Shown here: one piece after another, positions 26,891 through 34,448 of the stretch
How positions within the stretch are numbered: the first letter of the stretch is position 1
Layout: the number at the start of each line of letters is the position of its first letter
Assembly: GCA_020024265.1 (NCBI GenBank)
Contig: JAHHTW010000001.1
Location: 71,759 to 135,758 of the forward strand
Direction of reading: 5' to 3'
Length of the DNA stretch: 64,000 bases
Source: Anaerotignum sp.
Lineage (GTDB): Bacteria; Bacillota; Clostridia; Lachnospirales; Anaerotignaceae
Notes under the pieces: generated by a model
Told to the model about the DNA's origin: nothing
Database searches by the model: none
The model's input: only the letters and a program-made list of their open reading frames with translations
Position numbers and translations under genes: made by a program

Positions 26891-27391
26891 TTATTCTGCC
26901 GCTGCTTCGCCATCCTTCTTTGCAATCTGATCGATAACACGTGCGAAAGAAGACATAGGGGATTTGAAGCTGCCCAACAGTTTGGAGAGCAGTACATCTC
27001 TGGAAGGGATGTCAGCGATTGCTTTCATGCCGTTTGCATCGTAAAGAACGCCTTCTACCACACCAGCCTTAAATTCCAAAGTTTTGATATCACCTGCTAC
27101 CTTGTTGATGATGCTTGCACCTGCTGTTGCATCGTCATAAGAGAAAGCAAATGTGCTGGGGCCTGCCAGATATTCATCCAAACCTTCAAACTGTGTGCCC
27201 TGGATTGCAAAGTGTACCATTGTGTTTTTGTATACTTTATAATCAACGCCGGCTTCTCTGAGCTGTTTTCTCAGATTGGTATCCTGTTCTACCGTCAGAC
27301 CTCTTGCGTCTACGATGACAACGGAAGCGGCTCTATCCAGCTTTTCTTTGATTTCGTTTACTACGACCTGTTTCTGTTCAATTTTTGCCAT
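26891..27391 (-). CDS. rplJ: 50S ribosomal protein L10
   Basis: Base of the L7/L12 stalk and translational repressor of its own operon. 166 residues, normal length. Landmarks are VVVDARGLTVEQDTNLRKQL near residue 25 and YLAGPSTFAFSYDD near residue 75. ATG follows AAGGAGG. The 200-base leader upstream carries the L10-binding structure and an attenuator hairpin. Confidence 0.98.
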   Translation of the reverse strand: MAKIEQKQVVVNEIKEKLDRAASVVIVDARGLTVEQDTNLRKQLREAGVDYKVYKNTMVHFAIQGTQFEGLDEYLAGPSTFAFSYDDATAGASIINKVAGDIKTLEFKAGVVEGVLYDANGMKAIADIPSRDVLLSKLLGSFKSPMSSFARVIDQIAKKDGEAAAE

Positions 27392-27423
27392 GTTTACACC
27401 TCCTTGATTTTTTTACACGATTA

Positions 27424-27460
27424 TGAAAAAAAGCCTCTTTGCGTGTAGACAAAGAGGCTC
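27424..27460 (-). terminator. Attenuator in the rplJ leader
   Basis: GCCTCTTTG pairs with CAAAGAGGC around a ten-base loop and is followed on the complement by TTTTTTTC, between the L10-binding site and the rplJ ribosome site. This is the usual premature terminator of Firmicutes rplJL operons. Confidence 0.85.
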
Positions 27461-27540
27461 TGTTTGCTCATATTATGCAGTACTTCCCTCGGCAGGATTT
27501 ATACCAAAAGAAGGTACCTGCTGTCTACGGCAATATTCAT
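27461..27540 (-). ncRNA. Ribosomal protein L10 leader
   Basis: The complement contains GACAGCAGGTACC, a loop, and CCTGCCGAGGGAAG, the conserved L10-binding stem and kink-turn-like elements of the Firmicutes L10 leader. Together with the attenuator next to it, it would lower rplJL expression when free L10 (or L10-L12 complex) is in excess. Confidence 0.85.
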
Positions 27541-27555
27541 TTTTTCAACTCATTT

Positions 27556-27584
27556 AGTTTATAACAAAAATGAGTATTTGTCAA
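27556..27584 (-). promoter_or_regulatory. Promoter of rplJ-rplL
   Basis: A consensus TTGACA (27579-27584 complement) is followed by TAAACT at 17 bases or by TGTTATAAA, an extended -10, at 15 bases. Both give a start just upstream of the L10 leader. Confidence 0.65.
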
Positions 27585-27599
27585 TAACCTTTTGACAGA

Positions 27600-28295
27600 T
27601 TATTCAGAAATTTTTGCAGCGTTTACTTTTACGCCAGGACCCATTGTGCTTGTCAAAACAACGCTCTTGAGATACTGACCCTTTGCTGCGCTGGGTTTTG
27701 CCTTTATAATTGCACTCATCAGTGTCTGGAAGTTTTCTGTCAACTTCTCGGAACCAAAGGATACCTTACCTACGGGAACATGGATGATGTTTGTTTTGTC
27801 CAGACGATATTCGATTTTACCTGCTTTGATATCATTGATTGCTTTTGTTACGTCCATGGTTACTGTACCAGCCTTGGGGTTAGGCATCAAGCCTTTGGGG
27901 CCCAGTACACGACCCAGACGTCCAACAACGCCCATCATATCCGGTGTTGCTACAGCAACGTCAAAACCGAACCAGTTTTCATTCTGAATCTTGGGAATCA
28001 AATCCTCTGCTCCTACGAAATCCGCACCAGCTGCCAAAGCTTCTTCAGCCTTGTCGCCTTTTGCGAATACCAATACGCGAACTGTTTTACCTGTACCGTG
28101 GGGAAGAACAACTGCACCACGAACCTGCTGATCAGCATGTCTGCTGTCAACGCCCAAACGAATGTGTGCTTCTACTGTTGCATCAAAATTTGTGGTAGAT
28201 GTTTTCTGCACCAGATCAATTGCTTCTTGTGTATCATAGAAAACTGCTCTGTCTACCAGCTTCGCAGCCTCGATATATTTTTTTCCTCTTTTCAC
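27600..28295 (-). CDS. rplA: 50S ribosomal protein L1
   Basis: L1 stalk protein that moves deacylated tRNA from the E site, and repressor of the L11-L1 operon. 231 residues. Landmarks are FDATVEAHIRLGVDSRHADQ near residue 35, GTGKTVRVLVFAKG near 67 and LGRVLGPKGLMPNPKAGTV near 127. It starts with GTG at 28295, eight bases after AAGGAGG. Starts 70 bases after rplK, with an L1-site-like motif in the gap. Confidence 0.98.
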   Translation of the reverse strand: MKRGKKYIEAAKLVDRAVFYDTQEAIDLVQKTSTTNFDATVEAHIRLGVDSRHADQQVRGAVVLPHGTGKTVRVLVFAKGDKAEEALAAGADFVGAEDLIPKIQNENWFGFDVAVATPDMMGVVGRLGRVLGPKGLMPNPKAGTVTMDVTKAINDIKAGKIEYRLDKTNIIHVPVGKVSFGSEKLTENFQTLMSAIIKAKPSAAKGQYLKSVVLTSTMGPGVKVNAAKISE

Positions 28296-28312
28296 TTTCG
28301 TGACCTCCTTAT

Positions 28313-28341
28313 GTGGTATTATCGGGAGAATTCCCTCCCAC
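28313..28341 (-). promoter_or_regulatory. L1-binding-site-like motif upstream of rplA
   Basis: The complement reads GTGG-GA-GGGA, a short loop, TCCC-GATAATA-CCAC: an outer GTGG/CCAC stem, an asymmetric internal loop and an inner GGGA/TCCC stem. This arrangement resembles the L1 site of 23S rRNA. A near copy lies upstream of rplK. Confidence 0.55.
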
Positions 28342-28365
28342 TATACCGGCATTGCTGCCGTCCGA

Positions 28366-28791
28366 TTATTCTTCTACAACGATACCCATGCTTCTTGCTG
28401 TACCGCAAATCATTCTGTAAGCAGCATCCAGATCCGCTGCATTCAGATCAGGCATTTTTGTTTCTGCAATCTTCATTGCTTCTGCCTTTGCGATTTTTGC
28501 TACTTTTGTTTTGTTTGGTACAGCAGAACCAGATTCGATACCCGCTGCTTTTTTCAGCAGAACTGCTGCGGGGGGTGTCTTTGTAATAAAGCTAAAGCTT
28601 CTATCCTGATATACTGTAATAACAACAGGGATAATCATACCTGCCTGAGAAGCTGTTTTTTCATTGAATTCTTTGCAGAAACCCATGATGTTTACACCAT
28701 GCTGACCCAGTGCAGGACCAACAGGGGGTGCAGGTGTTGCCTTTGCTGCGGGAATCTGTAATTTGATATAACCTGTTACTTTCTTTGCCAT
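28366..28791 (-). CDS. rplK: 50S ribosomal protein L11
   Basis: Component of the GTPase-associated centre. 141 residues: N-terminal IKLQIPAAKATPAPPVGPALGQHGVN and C-terminal rRNA-binding domain ending MPDLNAADLDAAYRMICGTA. ATG at 28791 follows AGGAGG; the upstream in-frame GTG overlaps that site. Second L1-site-like leader upstream. Confidence 0.98.
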   Translation of the reverse strand: MAKKVTGYIKLQIPAAKATPAPPVGPALGQHGVNIMGFCKEFNEKTASQAGMIIPVVITVYQDRSFSFITKTPPAAVLLKKAAGIESGSAVPNKTKVAKIAKAEAMKIAETKMPDLNAADLDAAYRMICGTARSMGIVVEE

Positions 28792-28811
28792 GATTGGCAC
28801 CTCCTATAAAT

Positions 28812-28841
28812 GTGGTAATTAGCGGGGATTTTCCCTCCCAC
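28812..28841 (-). promoter_or_regulatory. L1-binding-site-like motif upstream of rplK
   Basis: Same pattern as at 28313-28341: GTGG, GA, a GGGA/TCCC-type inner stem, an internal loop GCTAATTA and closing CCAC, about 20 bases before the rplK start. Established biology: L1 represses the L11-L1 mRNA through a mimic of its rRNA site. Confidence 0.55.
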
Positions 28842-28869
28842 CGGCGGTTTTGCCGCCTTTTGTCAACTG

Positions 28870-29427
28870 TTACATTTTGCGAATCTGAGCGAAATCAAGT
28901 GTTACCGGTGTTTCTCTGCCGTTAAAAGAGGATACCATTACAACAACCTCTTTCTTTTTGGTGTTGATCTCCTGTATGGTACCCACAAATTCTGCAAAGG
29001 GTCCACCTACAATGCTAACCATATCACCGACTTCAACATCGATATGCTCGATTTCTCTGCCGATGCCCATGGCATAGACCTCATCATCTGTCAAAGGTAC
29101 CGGTTTGGAGCCGGGGCCAACAAAGCTTGTTACCCCTCTGGTATTTCTGACAATGTACCATGTTTCATCTGTCATGATCATATGCAGCAATACATAACCG
29201 GGAAATATCTTGCGCTGTACGTCCTTTTTCTGTCCGTCCTTTATTTCCACAACATTTTCCAAGGGTACGCTGACCTCTTTGATCAGATGCTGCATCCCTC
29301 TGTTTGCTACGGTTTTTTCGATATTCGCTTTTACCTTGTTTTCATAACCGGAATAGGTATGCACAACGTACCACTTGAAATCGGCAGATGTGTTCATTTC
29401 TTCCTGCTTGTTGATTTCTTCAGACAT
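28870..29427 (-). CDS. nusG: Transcription termination/antitermination factor NusG
   Basis: RNA polymerase elongation factor that couples to Rho, S10 or pausing. 185 residues: NGN domain with WYVVHTYSGYENKVK near residue 19, and C-terminal KOW domain with VGDMVSIVGGPFAEFVGTI near residue 133. ATG follows AAAAGGAT. It lies 23 bases after secE. Confidence 0.97.
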   Translation of the reverse strand: MSEEINKQEEMNTSADFKWYVVHTYSGYENKVKANIEKTVANRGMQHLIKEVSVPLENVVEIKDGQKKDVQRKIFPGYVLLHMIMTDETWYIVRNTRGVTSFVGPGSKPVPLTDDEVYAMGIGREIEHIDVEVGDMVSIVGGPFAEFVGTIQEINTKKKEVVVMVSSFNGRETPVTLDFAQIRKM

Positions 29428-29450
29428 ACAACCATCCTTTTCTTTTAGTA

Positions 29451-29732
29451 TTAACCGATCAGACTGATCAGTGCGTCATAACCTGCGGAAAATACGAAAT
29501 CCATACAAGTAATGATAACGCCCACGATCAAGGATGTTACGATAACCGTCACCGTGCTTTTTCCTACTTCGGCACGGCTGGGCCATACGATTTTCTTAAA
29601 TTCAGCCTTGTAATCTGCAAAGCTGTTTTTTTCGCTGTTTTCCGTTTTTTTCACCTGCTTGGGTGTTTGCACAGCTTTTTTTACTTCCTTCGTTTCATTC
29701 GGGCTTGTTATGTGCTTTTTTTCTTCCAACAC
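29451..29732 (-). CDS. secE: Preprotein translocase subunit SecE
   Basis: Essential small subunit of the SecYEG channel. 93 residues with a charged N-terminus, the conserved amphipathic segment EFKKIVWPSRAEV near residue 48 and one membrane segment TVTVIVTSLIVGVIITCMDF. Start is GTG at 29732 or TTG at 29729, both after AAAGGAAG. Between rpmG and nusG as usual. Confidence 0.95.
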   Translation of the reverse strand: MLEEKKHITSPNETKEVKKAVQTPKQVKKTENSEKNSFADYKAEFKKIVWPSRAEVGKSTVTVIVTSLIVGVIITCMDFVFSAGYDALISLIG

Positions 29733-29764
29733 GTTTCACTTCCTTTGCGGGGAGTTGCCACACC

Positions 29765-29914
29765 TTACTTTGTTTCTTTGTGCAGTGTGTGGGCTTTACA
29801 GAATTTGCAATACTTTTTAATTTCCATTCTGTCAGGCATAACTTTCTTGTCCTTAGTGGTACTGTAGTTTCTCTGTTTGCACTCTGTGCAAGCTAAGGTA
29901 ATCCTTGTTCTCAA
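29765..29914 (-). CDS. rpmG: 50S ribosomal protein L33, zinc-binding form
   Basis: A 49-residue ribosomal protein. It reads as LRTRITLACTECKQRNY followed by KKYCKFCKAHTLHKETK, with the two CxxC pairs of the zinc-binding (C+) form. TTG at 29914 is the start, eight bases after GGAGG, in the position of the family's MRxK start. It is first in the rpmG-secE-nusG unit. Normal length for the family. Confidence 0.95.
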   Translation of the reverse strand: MRTRITLACTECKQRNYSTTKDKKVMPDRMEIKKYCKFCKAHTLHKETK

Positions 29915-29953
29915 GATGTTCACCTCCATAACTGTAATATTTTGTTTTCTGCA

Positions 29954-30000
29954 TAAAAAAAAAGACCTGCGCCTTTCGCATATAATAATACCACAGATCT
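29954..30000 (-). terminator. Terminator upstream of rpmG
   Basis: AGATCTGTG pairs with CGCAGGTCT (two G-U pairs) across a 20-base loop and is followed on the complement by a run of nine to ten T. It would end transcripts from the TSCPD gene. The rpmG -10 lies in its loop. Confidence 0.7.
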
Positions 30001-30014
30001 TTTCTTTTTGTCAA
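29985..30014 (-). promoter_or_regulatory. Promoter of rpmG-secE-nusG
   Basis: Consensus TTGACA (30009-30014 complement) and TATTAT (29985-29990) with 18-base spacing. The spacer overlaps one arm of the terminator hairpin, so the promoter is nested in it. Confidence 0.7.
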
Positions 30015-30086
30015 CATAAAATTTCAAAAAACGCTGATTTTTCAACATTCTGTCGTTTTACAAAATACGGCAGTCTTTACAATGTA

Positions 30087-30341
30087 TCAGGTATTGGACT
30101 GCATACATTGCTGCAATGCGGTTGCCAGTTGATCGGGACAGCTTGTCTTTTTCGTACCGCAGGTAATACCACGCAGTCTTTGCATGGCATCCTCTACCGC
30201 CATACCTTCCGCAAGGGCAGACAAGCCCTTCAAATTCCCGTCACAGCCACCCATGAACTGTATATTTTTTACTTTGCCGTCTTCGATATCAAAAGCCAAG
30301 CTACGGGAACAAACGCCCTTTGGCTGATAAGAAAAGTGCAT
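30087..30341 (-). CDS. TSCPD domain protein
   Basis: An 84-residue protein related to the C-terminal TSCPD domain of vitamin B12-dependent ribonucleotide reductases and found as a stand-alone gene in many Clostridia. Signature segments are GVCSRSLAFDIEDGKV, MGGCDGNLKGLSAL near residue 31 and CGTKKTSCPDQLATAL near residue 61, with four conserved-looking cysteines. A metal-binding role is likely; the function is unknown. ATG follows GGAGGAAAGG. Confidence 0.85.
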   Translation of the reverse strand: MHFSYQPKGVCSRSLAFDIEDGKVKNIQFMGGCDGNLKGLSALAEGMAVEDAMQRLRGITCGTKKTSCPDQLATALQQCMQSNT

Positions 30342-30429
30342 TTCCTTTCCTCCCCCTCTCTTTGATTTCTATATAACGCAACACAGAATATCACATCTTT
30401 GTGGAAAAAGCAAGCCACAGAAAACGCTG

Positions 30430-31266
30430 TCATTTTCTGATTTTTCCGTATATATATGTTAGCAAAAACAATACTGCCGCAGTCAATACCATGGTAGCGC
30501 CTGCTGAAGTATTCTGATAATAGGAAACAATCAATCCCGTTACGGAAGAAAAGAGTGCCAATACCGTAGTCATCCAATGATAGCTTCTTGCGCTGTGTGT
30601 TATATTACGTGCCGAAGCTGCCGGCAAAATCAAAAGTGAATTGATCATCAATACACCAATGGCACGAATGGATACCATCACTGCTACAGCCACCATGACA
30701 ACAAAAACATTTTCCAAAAGCACCACACGTACACCTCGGCTGGCTGCCAGAGAACGATTGATGCTCAAAAGCAAAAGCGGATTGTACAAAAACACCCAAA
30801 GCACATACACACCAATCAAAACAGCCAGAAGCAAAGCCAAATCCTGACTGCCGACCGTTAAAATATCCCCTACCAAATAAGAAGAATACTTTGCAAATCC
30901 ACCGTTGCCAGCCAAAATCACAATCCCCAGCGCCATTGCGCAGGAGGAAAACACGCTGATGATGGTATCTGCCGATGCCATATTTGCAGCTTTCACCTTT
31001 GTAATAACCAAGCTCAAAAAAATACCAAATGCCAGCATGGACAGCAATGGACGATCCATCCCCAAAAGCACGCCAATCCCGATACCGGTAAATGCACTAT
31101 GTCCCAATGCATCTGAAAAAAATGCCATTTTATTATTCACAGCCATGGTACCCAGAAGCGCAAATAGCGGAGCAATGAGCAATGCTGCCAAAAAAGCATT
31201 TTTCATAAAATCATAGGAAAACATAGAAAACGGCATCATTTCCAGAAAATCATATATCACTTGCAT
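30430..31266 (-). CDS. znuB: Zinc/manganese-type ABC transporter permease
   Basis: Membrane channel of a metal ion importer, ABC-3 (ZnuB/MntB) family. 278 residues with about eight membrane segments. Family segments are LGTMAVNNKMAFFSDALGHSAFTGIGIG near residue 38 and SIRAIGVLMINSLLILPAASARN near residue 203. It overlaps the end of the ATPase gene by ten bases. Metal specificity (zinc or manganese) cannot be settled by this subunit. Confidence 0.9.
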   Translation of the reverse strand: MQVIYDFLEMMPFSMFSYDFMKNAFLAALLIAPLFALLGTMAVNNKMAFFSDALGHSAFTGIGIGVLLGMDRPLLSMLAFGIFLSLVITKVKAANMASADTIISVFSSCAMALGIVILAGNGGFAKYSSYLVGDILTVGSQDLALLLAVLIGVYVLWVFLYNPLLLLSINRSLAASRGVRVVLLENVFVVMVAVAVMVSIRAIGVLMINSLLILPAASARNITHSARSYHWMTTVLALFSSVTGLIVSYYQNTSAGATMVLTAAVLFLLTYIYGKIRK

Positions 31267-32015
31267 GACGCTGCCTCCTCTGCCTCCAAATAACCAAACA
31301 CCGAACGAAATGCCGGTGTTTGGTAGACTGCCTCCGCATCTCCCTGCGCAGCCACCGTTTTATCCAGCAAAACCACACGGTCGGCATAGCGTCGAATCAA
31401 ACTCAAATCATGTGAAACCAGCAAAATCGCCATATGATAACGATCTCTGAGTTGTGTCACACGTTTATAGAACAAATCCAGACCTGCCATATCTACTCCG
31501 GATACCGGCTCATCCAAAATCAGCAAATCGGGCACAGGATTGGTTGCCAATGCCAGCAAAACACGCTGCAACTCACCGCCACTGAGCGCACCCAATTTAC
31601 GCTCTGCCAGATAGGCACAGTTCATTTCATCCAAAATACGATGGATTTCCATTTTTTCTTTCTGTTTCAGCTTCCACCATACCGGCATTTTCCCTCTTGC
31701 AGCCGCCATAAAATCTGCTACACAAACCGGTGCGGAGCGGTCAAAATCCATCTGTTGCGGAACATATCCGATTTTCGGCTTTGCAATGGGGTCTCCGTGA
31801 TGGTCTTGGTATCGAATGGTTCCTGTATACTGTCTTTCGCCCAAAATTGCTTTGAGTAATGTTGTTTTCCCTGCGCCGTTTTTCCCAATCAACGCTGTCA
31901 ATTCACCACAATGTAATTGCAAATTGACATGCTCCAATATGGTATCACCACCACTTACAACCTGTATATCGGATAAAGTCACACTGCACAATCCACAGCT
32001 GTTGTGTATCTGCAT
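31257..32015 (-). CDS. znuC: Zinc/manganese-type ABC transporter ATP-binding protein
   Basis: Cytoplasmic ATPase of the metal importer, 252 residues. Walker A IGKNGAGKTTLL near residue 44, Q-loop GYVPQQMDF, signature LSGGELQRVLLALA near residue 140, Walker B LLILDEPVSGVD and H-loop LVSHD. ATG follows GAGGGG. It lies 31 bases after the binding-protein gene. Confidence 0.92.
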   Translation of the reverse strand: MQIHNSCGLCSVTLSDIQVVSGGDTILEHVNLQLHCGELTALIGKNGAGKTTLLKAILGERQYTGTIRYQDHHGDPIAKPKIGYVPQQMDFDRSAPVCVADFMAAARGKMPVWWKLKQKEKMEIHRILDEMNCAYLAERKLGALSGGELQRVLLALATNPVPDLLILDEPVSGVDMAGLDLFYKRVTQLRDRYHMAILLVSHDLSLIRRYADRVVLLDKTVAAQGDAEAVYQTPAFRSVFGYLEAEEAASCK

Positions 32016-32046
32016 CCACTGCCCCTCTTTCTTTTCTTACCTGCTT

Positions 32047-32994
32047 TTATGATACTGCGTCTATCAGAATCTGCACATTCCTTTCCATACCCAAACGATA
32101 TGCATCTTTGTTCGTTTCACCACTGGTCAAGGGATCCATAACCAATACCGTTGCACCACATTCTGCTGCCAACGTATCCGCATATTTTTTCCCCGCATCA
32201 TCTGCTGTCAGCAAAAGCCGAATGGAATCTTCTCTTATATCTTCGGAAATCTCTGCCATTTCTTTTGCGGAAGGTTCTTGATATTCGTCTACATAAACGC
32301 CTGTTTCTACATCCATATTGCAAATCTCTGCCAAATAAGCAAAACCTTCATGGAATGCTGCCACCTTCTGTTGGGGCTGCTTTTGAAGGGACTGTATGCT
32401 CTGCATCACACCATCAAGACTCTGGATAAATGCTTCTGTGTTTTTGGCATATGCTGCTGCATTTGCCGGATCGTTTTGAGAAAGTGCATCACAGATATTC
32501 TGTGCCTGTATGATGGCATTGCTTGGATTTAACCAAACATGGGGATTGGGTGCATCCTCTATATGTCCATGATCGTCCTCCGCTTCCATCATGCTGGTAT
32601 TTTGGGAGGTATCCTCAATATACAAATCCGGGTAATTGCCTGTCACATCTCCCAGAAATCCTTCCATACCAAGCCCATTGATCAAAAAGACATCTGCACC
32701 TTCCAATGTTTTCATATCTTCGGTTGTCAGTTCATAATCATGCAGACAACCGGTTTGCGGCTGTGTCATATTGACAACATGGACACCCTCTACACCATCT
32801 GTCACATTGAGCGCCAAAACATAGATCGGATAAAAGCTTGTGACAACCTGTAAGTCCTTTGCCATATCCTGCTGTGTATCTTGTGCTGTTTCCAAAGCAG
32901 CCTGCGTATCTGTTGTCTGTTTCTTCTGTCCACATGCGGTAAATAAAGATATACTCAATACGGAAATCAAACATAAAGCAATGATTTTTTTCAT
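32047..32994 (-). CDS. znuA: Metal-binding lipoprotein of the ABC importer
   Basis: Extracellular metal receptor, ZinT/ZnuA-like cluster A-I family. 315 residues. Signal peptide with lipobox LFTAC, Cys at about residue 21. The metal-site region holds the short histidine-rich loop DDHGHIEDAPNPHVWLNP (residues about 147-164), later AAFHEGFAYLAE and LTADDAGKKYADTLA. The short His/Asp loop favours zinc, but manganese is possible. ATG at 32994 follows AAAGGAAG. A palindromic operator overlaps its promoter. Confidence 0.88.
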   Translation of the reverse strand: MKKIIALCLISVLSISLFTACGQKKQTTDTQAALETAQDTQQDMAKDLQVVTSFYPIYVLALNVTDGVEGVHVVNMTQPQTGCLHDYELTTEDMKTLEGADVFLINGLGMEGFLGDVTGNYPDLYIEDTSQNTSMMEAEDDHGHIEDAPNPHVWLNPSNAIIQAQNICDALSQNDPANAAAYAKNTEAFIQSLDGVMQSIQSLQKQPQQKVAAFHEGFAYLAEICNMDVETGVYVDEYQEPSAKEMAEISEDIREDSIRLLLTADDAGKKYADTLAAECGATVLVMDPLTSGETNKDAYRLGMERNVQILIDAVS

Positions 32995-33063
32995 ATCACA
33001 TTTCTTCCTTTCTATTCTTTTTTGATTCATTTATGATAGCACGCTCTGAATGTAAATGCAATT

Positions 33064-33075
33064 CATTTGCAAATG
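33064..33075 (-). promoter_or_regulatory. Palindromic operator of the metal importer operon
   Basis: A perfect 12-base palindrome CATTTGCAAATG sits directly downstream of the -10, covering the predicted transcription start. The position is right for a repressor. A metal-responsive Zur, Fur or MntR-type protein is expected, but the sequence does not match the Bacillus Zur or MntR consensus closely. Confidence 0.5.
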
Positions 33076-33104
33076 ATTTTATGCTGTTATATTATTCTTG
33101 TCAA
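33076..33104 (-). promoter_or_regulatory. Promoter of the metal importer operon
   Basis: On the complement, TTGACA (33099-33104) and TAAAAT (33076-33081) with 17-base spacing. Confidence 0.8.
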
Positions 33105-33385
33105 GATATTTTTTGGTAAATATCAAAAACCATATTATTGTTATATTTCCTGCTATATATGGGATTTTATACCATATTTTCTTCTCCGGAATTACGTTCT
33201 TTTTTGTTCTGTAACATACAAAAATATCATTCAAATATGCCTTTGTATTCATATATATACAAATATAAGTTCTATATCTTTCCTATCTACATAGATGGAA
33301 TTCAGCAAAAGATAGCGATTTTGCAGTATTTTCATGACTACTTTGTTTATTTGATATTTTTTCTTGCAAAAAAATGAAATATTTC
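33105..33385. other. AT-rich intergenic region
   Basis: No gene or convincing RNA structure was seen between the two divergent promoters. Open frames here are short, AT-driven and lack ribosome sites. Confidence 0.5.
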
Positions 33386-33414
33386 TTGCATATTCTGAAA
33401 CTTTGAGATAAAAT
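33386..33414 (+). promoter_or_regulatory. Promoter of the ferredoxin gene
   Basis: TTGCAT (33386-33391) and TAAAAT (33409-33414) with 17-base spacing, 35 bases before the start codon. Confidence 0.75.
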
Positions 33415-33448
33415 AAGTTTGTAAATTGATGAAGGAGGTGTTTTTCCA

Positions 33449-33619
33449 ATGGCACATAAAATCGGTCCCGAATGTATCGGTTGCGGCGCTTGCGCTGGTG
33501 TTTGTCCTACAGGCTGCATCCATGACGCTGGTGGCGTTTACGAAATCACAGCTGCTGAATGTATCGACTGTGGTACTTGCGCAGGTGCTTGTCCTACAGG
33601 CGCAATCAAAGCAGAATAA
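33449..33619 (+). CDS. Clostridial-type 2[4Fe-4S] ferredoxin
   Basis: A 56-residue low-potential electron carrier. Two cluster motifs CIGCGACAGVCP and CIDCGTCAGACP (CxxCxxCxxxCP) are symmetrically placed around residues 9-20 and 38-49. This is the classical form used with pyruvate:ferredoxin oxidoreductase, hydrogenases and Rnf in anaerobes. ATG follows GAAGGAGG. It has its own promoter and terminator. The longer open frame that covers it is in another reading frame. Confidence 0.97.
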   Translation: MAHKIGPECIGCGACAGVCPTGCIHDAGGVYEITAAECIDCGTCAGACPTGAIKAE

Positions 33620-33629
33620 TTTTCAAAAC

Positions 33630-33658
33630 AAAAAAAGTGAGCAGCGCTCACTTTTTTT
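33630..33658. terminator. Bidirectional terminator after ferredoxin
   Basis: AGTGAGC / GCTCACT with a three-base loop, A run on the left and T run on the right, between convergent genes. Confidence 0.88.
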
Positions 33659-33676
33659 ATTTTCTGACGATTTCAC

Positions 33677-34144
33677 CTATGATATTTTGCTTGCAATCAA
33701 CTCTATGCTCTTTCCATCACGCTCCCAAGCATCACATAGTTTTTCCAATGCACGCTTGTACAATCGAAAACATTGGGAACGCCCAAAAGAAAAACGAAAC
33801 TCTATCTGTGTCCAATTCAAGCGTTCCAAGCAACGCAGTAGAATCAACTTTCTCTCGTCCTCCTCCAAAACATCCAAAAGCAGACGATGCACACGCCAAA
33901 TTGCGGATTTATATTCCTCAATCTTTTGATAACATTCCTCCATCTGCTCTCGGTAGCCCTCTCTCCTCTCGACAGTCATTGCTACAGAATCGCCACCCCT
34001 GCCACGATATGCATACATTGCAGAGGATGCGTAGCTATCATCCATTTTTTCTTGCAGACGATGTAAATGTGCCTCCTCCGCTGCCAGACATTTTTCCCAG
34101 CCCAAAATCCTACGCAGTGTATACTCCATTTCTTTTCTGTCCAT
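33677..34144 (-). CDS. Phage-type transcriptional regulator-like protein
   Basis: A 155-residue protein with a coiled-coil front half (EKCLAAEEAHLHRLQEKM; QMEECYQKIEEYKSAI) and a sigma-region-4-like end: LLRCLERLNWTQIEFRFSFGRSQCFRLYKRALEKL. This layout resembles phage late-gene regulators of the ArpU/RinA/DUF1492 kind. The ATG at 34144 follows GAGG; an in-frame upstream ATG (34168) lacks a good site. It lies 31 bases after a second phage-like small gene. Its function here is inferred only from the fold pattern. Confidence 0.6.
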   Translation of the reverse strand: MDRKEMEYTLRRILGWEKCLAAEEAHLHRLQEKMDDSYASSAMYAYRGRGGDSVAMTVERREGYREQMEECYQKIEEYKSAIWRVHRLLLDVLEEDERKLILLRCLERLNWTQIEFRFSFGRSQCFRLYKRALEKLCDAWERDGKSIELIASKIS

Positions 34145-34175
34145 AGAAATCCTCAACTCCCTTTCCATATACTAC

Positions 34176-34448
34176 TTACTGTATGATTTTGATTCGTTCT
34201 TCCTCTAAGCCAAGCAACAACTCATAGAAAAAACATTCTTTGTAGTCTGCGTTTTCCCACTGCACCACAAAATGATAGGGCCACATATCTACCACCCTGC
34301 CCATTCTGCGGTCAATCGAACGGCTTTGCGGAATACCCGGTAATCCTCTGACTACCTCATATAAAATTCTTCGCTCAGGTAGCAGCCCCATATGTTCCGC
34401 CTGTTGTTTTGTCATACGTTTTCTTTTCTCTCGTCTGTGTTGCATCAT
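34176..34448 (-). CDS. Small phage-like protein of unknown function
   Basis: 90 residues: a basic N-terminus (HRREKRKRMTKQQAEHMG) and a beta-rich remainder (GRVVDMWPYHFVVQWENADYKECFFYELLLG). It resembles short proteins that precede late regulators in Clostridia phages, but no family was recognised. ATG follows GGGGGG; a second ATG codon directly follows. It is first in a two-gene unit with the regulator-like gene and has a 500-base AT-rich region upstream. Confidence 0.5.
   Translation of the reverse strand: MMQHRREKRKRMTKQQAEHMGLLPERRILYEVVRGLPGIPQSRSIDRRMGRVVDMWPYHFVVQWENADYKECFFYELLLGLEEERIKIIQ

Noticed and set aside
29663..29896. Plus-strand frames over the L33 and SecE genes
   Set aside because: They are opposite the real, recognisable L33 and SecE genes.
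33426..33929. A 167-codon plus-strand open frame over the ferredoxin
   Set aside because: It is out of frame with the ferredoxin, whose cluster motifs, ribosome site and terminator are clear.
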